The notes under the pieces: model-generated | The model's input: the letters and a program-made list of their open reading frames with translations, nothing else | Told to the model about the DNA's origin: nothing | Databases searched by the model: none | From: Anaerolineaceae bacterium UBA5311 | GTDB lineage: Bacteria; Chloroflexota; Anaerolineae; Anaerolineales; Anaerolineaceae | DNA: 6,054 nt | Assembly: GCA_002411175.1 (NCBI GenBank) | Contig: DHRN01000046.1 | Coordinates: forward strand, 1 to 6,054 | Direction: 5' to 3' | Part shown: positions 5,280 to 6,054 of the stretch, piece by piece | How the letters are laid out: each line of letters starts with the position of its first letter | Position numbering within the stretch: the first letter of the stretch is position 1 | Made by a program: the position numbers and the translations under genes

Positions 5280-5906
5280 ATGTTTACAAACCTGGACAAA
5301 GAAACCAAAAAAAGGATTCCACCCGGGCAATATCTGACAGCGCGCTTCCCCGTGCTGCATTATGGACCGATTCCAAAGGTAAACCTGAACACCTGGCAGT
5401 TCCGGGTTTGGGGAGAGGTGGAAAAACCGCTGGTGATGAATTGGGATGAATTCAGCGACCTGCCGCGCACAAAGCTTACCATGGACATCCACTGCGTCAC
5501 CAAATGGAGCAAATTGGATACAACCTGGGAAGGCATCAGTTTGCAGTCCCTCAGGCAGATGGGGCTGGTTGTGCCAACTGAGAAAGCTCGTTTCGTCGTT
5601 CAGCATGCCGAATTTGGCTACACTGCCAACTTGCCGCTGGAATGGATGGACGCCGACAACTTTCTGTTGGCAACCCACTACGAGGGCGAACCAATCACCC
5701 TGGAACATGGCGCTCCCCTGCGCGGAATTTGCGGTGCGATACCGGGCAGAACAGACCTCAAAGACGTTTATTTCTGGAAAGGCGCCAAATGGCTGCGCGG
5801 GCTTGAATTCAGGGCGAACGACCTGCCCGGCTTCTGGGAACGTGCCGGTTATCATAATGAAGGGGATGTTTGGCAGGAACAGCGGACCCAAGGGGGTCGA
5901 TGGTAA
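5280..5906 (+). CDS. Sulfite oxidase-like molybdopterin oxidoreductase (SUOX/YedY superfamily, cytoplasmic)
   Basis: A small oxidoreductase with only the molybdopterin-binding fold of the sulfite oxidase/MsrP(YedY) superfamily (COG2041-like). The 208 residues open with PPGQYLTARFPVLHYGPIP (14-32), then TWQFRVWGEVEKPLVMNWDEF (38-58), and the signature DIHCVTKWSKLDTTWEGI (69-86), in which C72 is the expected molybdenum thiolate ligand. Later blocks are GEPITLEHGAPLRG (136-149), YFWKGAKWLRGLEF (164-177) and PGFWERAGYHNEGD (183-196), all typical of this short subfamily. There is no twin-arginine signal peptide, heme domain or dimerisation domain, so it probably acts in the cytoplasm with an unknown redox partner and substrate. 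It starts eight bases after the hydrolase. One oddity is the loop 149-163, which seems longer than the VVPHLYAWKSAKW-type stretch I recall from relatives. The reading frame is intact throughout. Confidence 0.9.
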   Translation: MFTNLDKETKKRIPPGQYLTARFPVLHYGPIPKVNLNTWQFRVWGEVEKPLVMNWDEFSDLPRTKLTMDIHCVTKWSKLDTTWEGISLQSLRQMGLVVPTEKARFVVQHAEFGYTANLPLEWMDADNFLLATHYEGEPITLEHGAPLRGICGAIPGRTDLKDVYFWKGAKWLRGLEFRANDLPGFWERAGYHNEGDVWQEQRTQGGRW

Positions 5907-5927
5907 GAAGCTTGCCTGACCACGCGG

Positions 5928-6054
5928 CTGTCATTCTGAACTATGAATGCGGGGTGAACGAAGTACCCTCGTAGGGCGAGATTGAGGGCACCGTGAACAC
6001 TACCCCAAACCTATGTATTGTGCCCTCAATCCGCCACCTGCTTGCCTGTCATTC
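5928..6054. repeat. Intergenic repeat with CTGTCATTC direct ends, cut by the window edge
   Basis: CTGTCATTC occurs at 5928-5936 and again at 6046-6054, 118 bases apart, and GCTTGCCTG occurs at 5910-5918 and 6040-6048. The first copy continues as CTGTCATTCTGAAC (5928-5941), which matches 12 of 14 bases with each of the two arms of the element at 4405-4499, so it is the same family. TGAAC is repeated at 5937-5941 and 5955-5959, the second copy followed by GAAGT as in the other element. The interior forms a strong hairpin. No coding potential is seen. The right-hand end lies outside the window. Confidence 0.6.
5975..6035. repeat. Long hairpin within the 3' intergenic repeat
   Basis: GATTGAGGGCAC (5980-5991) is the exact reverse complement of GTGCCCTCAATC (6020-6031), a perfect 12-base stem around a 28-base loop. 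If A5979 is bulged, GGCG (5975-5978) also pairs with CGCC (6032-6035), giving 16 pairs. A smaller competing hairpin, CCCT-CGT-AGGG (5966-5976), overlaps its foot. No T run follows, so it is not a standard intrinsic terminator, although it may protect or end the upstream operon's message. Confidence 0.65.

Noticed and set aside
5190..5891. Long open frame on the - strand (233 codons)
   Set aside because: It lies almost entirely antisense to the oxidoreductase, whose family motifs are clear, and its translation shows no recognisable domain.
5975..6035. Rho-independent terminator for the last operon
   Set aside because: The stem is strong, but the loop is 28 bases and the 3' side is followed by CACCTGC rather than a T run.
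5928..6054. CRISPR array
   Set aside because: There are only two short motif copies 118 bases apart with a hairpin between them; there are no regularly spaced repeats and spacers.

Overview
The window is ordinary-looking bacterial chromosome with five protein genes, all on the + strand. Best guess for the source is a Chloroflexota (Anaerolineae-like) bacterium or a relative of moderate G+C. This rests on the style of the ECF sigma factor and its membrane partner, the small sulfite-oxidase-like protein, and dispersed intergenic repeats of the CTGTCATTCTGA type. No rRNA or other marker gene is present, so the assignment is an inference.

Layout. (1) 67-2253: a complete UvrD/PcrA-type DNA helicase. 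It is preceded by an extended -10 element so close to the start codon that the mRNA may be leaderless. (2) 2254-2364: a spacer with a small odd palindrome and a hairpin directly 5' of a strong Shine-Dalgarno. (3) 2365-2937 and 2939-4387: an ECF-type sigma factor and a coupled single-pass membrane protein, most likely its regulator (anti-sigma factor). The second gene's ribosome binding site lies inside the last codons of the first. The membrane protein has a short cytoplasmic tail with no zinc-binding anti-sigma motif and an ectodomain of about 415 residues that looks like three diverged beta-rich repeats. (4) 4388-4587: an intergenic region made largely of degenerate, inverted copies of a repeat ending in TCAGGATGACAG / CTGTCATTCTGA, followed by a TATAAT promoter. 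(5) 4588-5271 and 5280-5906: a tight two-gene operon encoding a UPF0173-type metallo-beta-lactamase-fold hydrolase and a cytoplasmic molybdopterin oxidoreductase of the sulfite oxidase/YedY superfamily. (6) 5907-6054: another structured repeat with the same CTGTCATTCTGAAC end motif, a long imperfect hairpin, and the start of a further copy cut by the window edge.

How the genes work together. The helicase is a housekeeping DNA repair and replication gene and appears independent. The sigma/membrane pair forms a self-contained envelope-sensing module and is visibly more AT-rich than the helicase, especially in the ectodomain. The hydrolase/oxidoreductase pair is probably co-transcribed; a shared substrate is only a guess from gene order. 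The most interesting item is the sigma-factor module, because its partner does not look like a standard zinc anti-sigma factor. The repeat family flanking the last operon is second.
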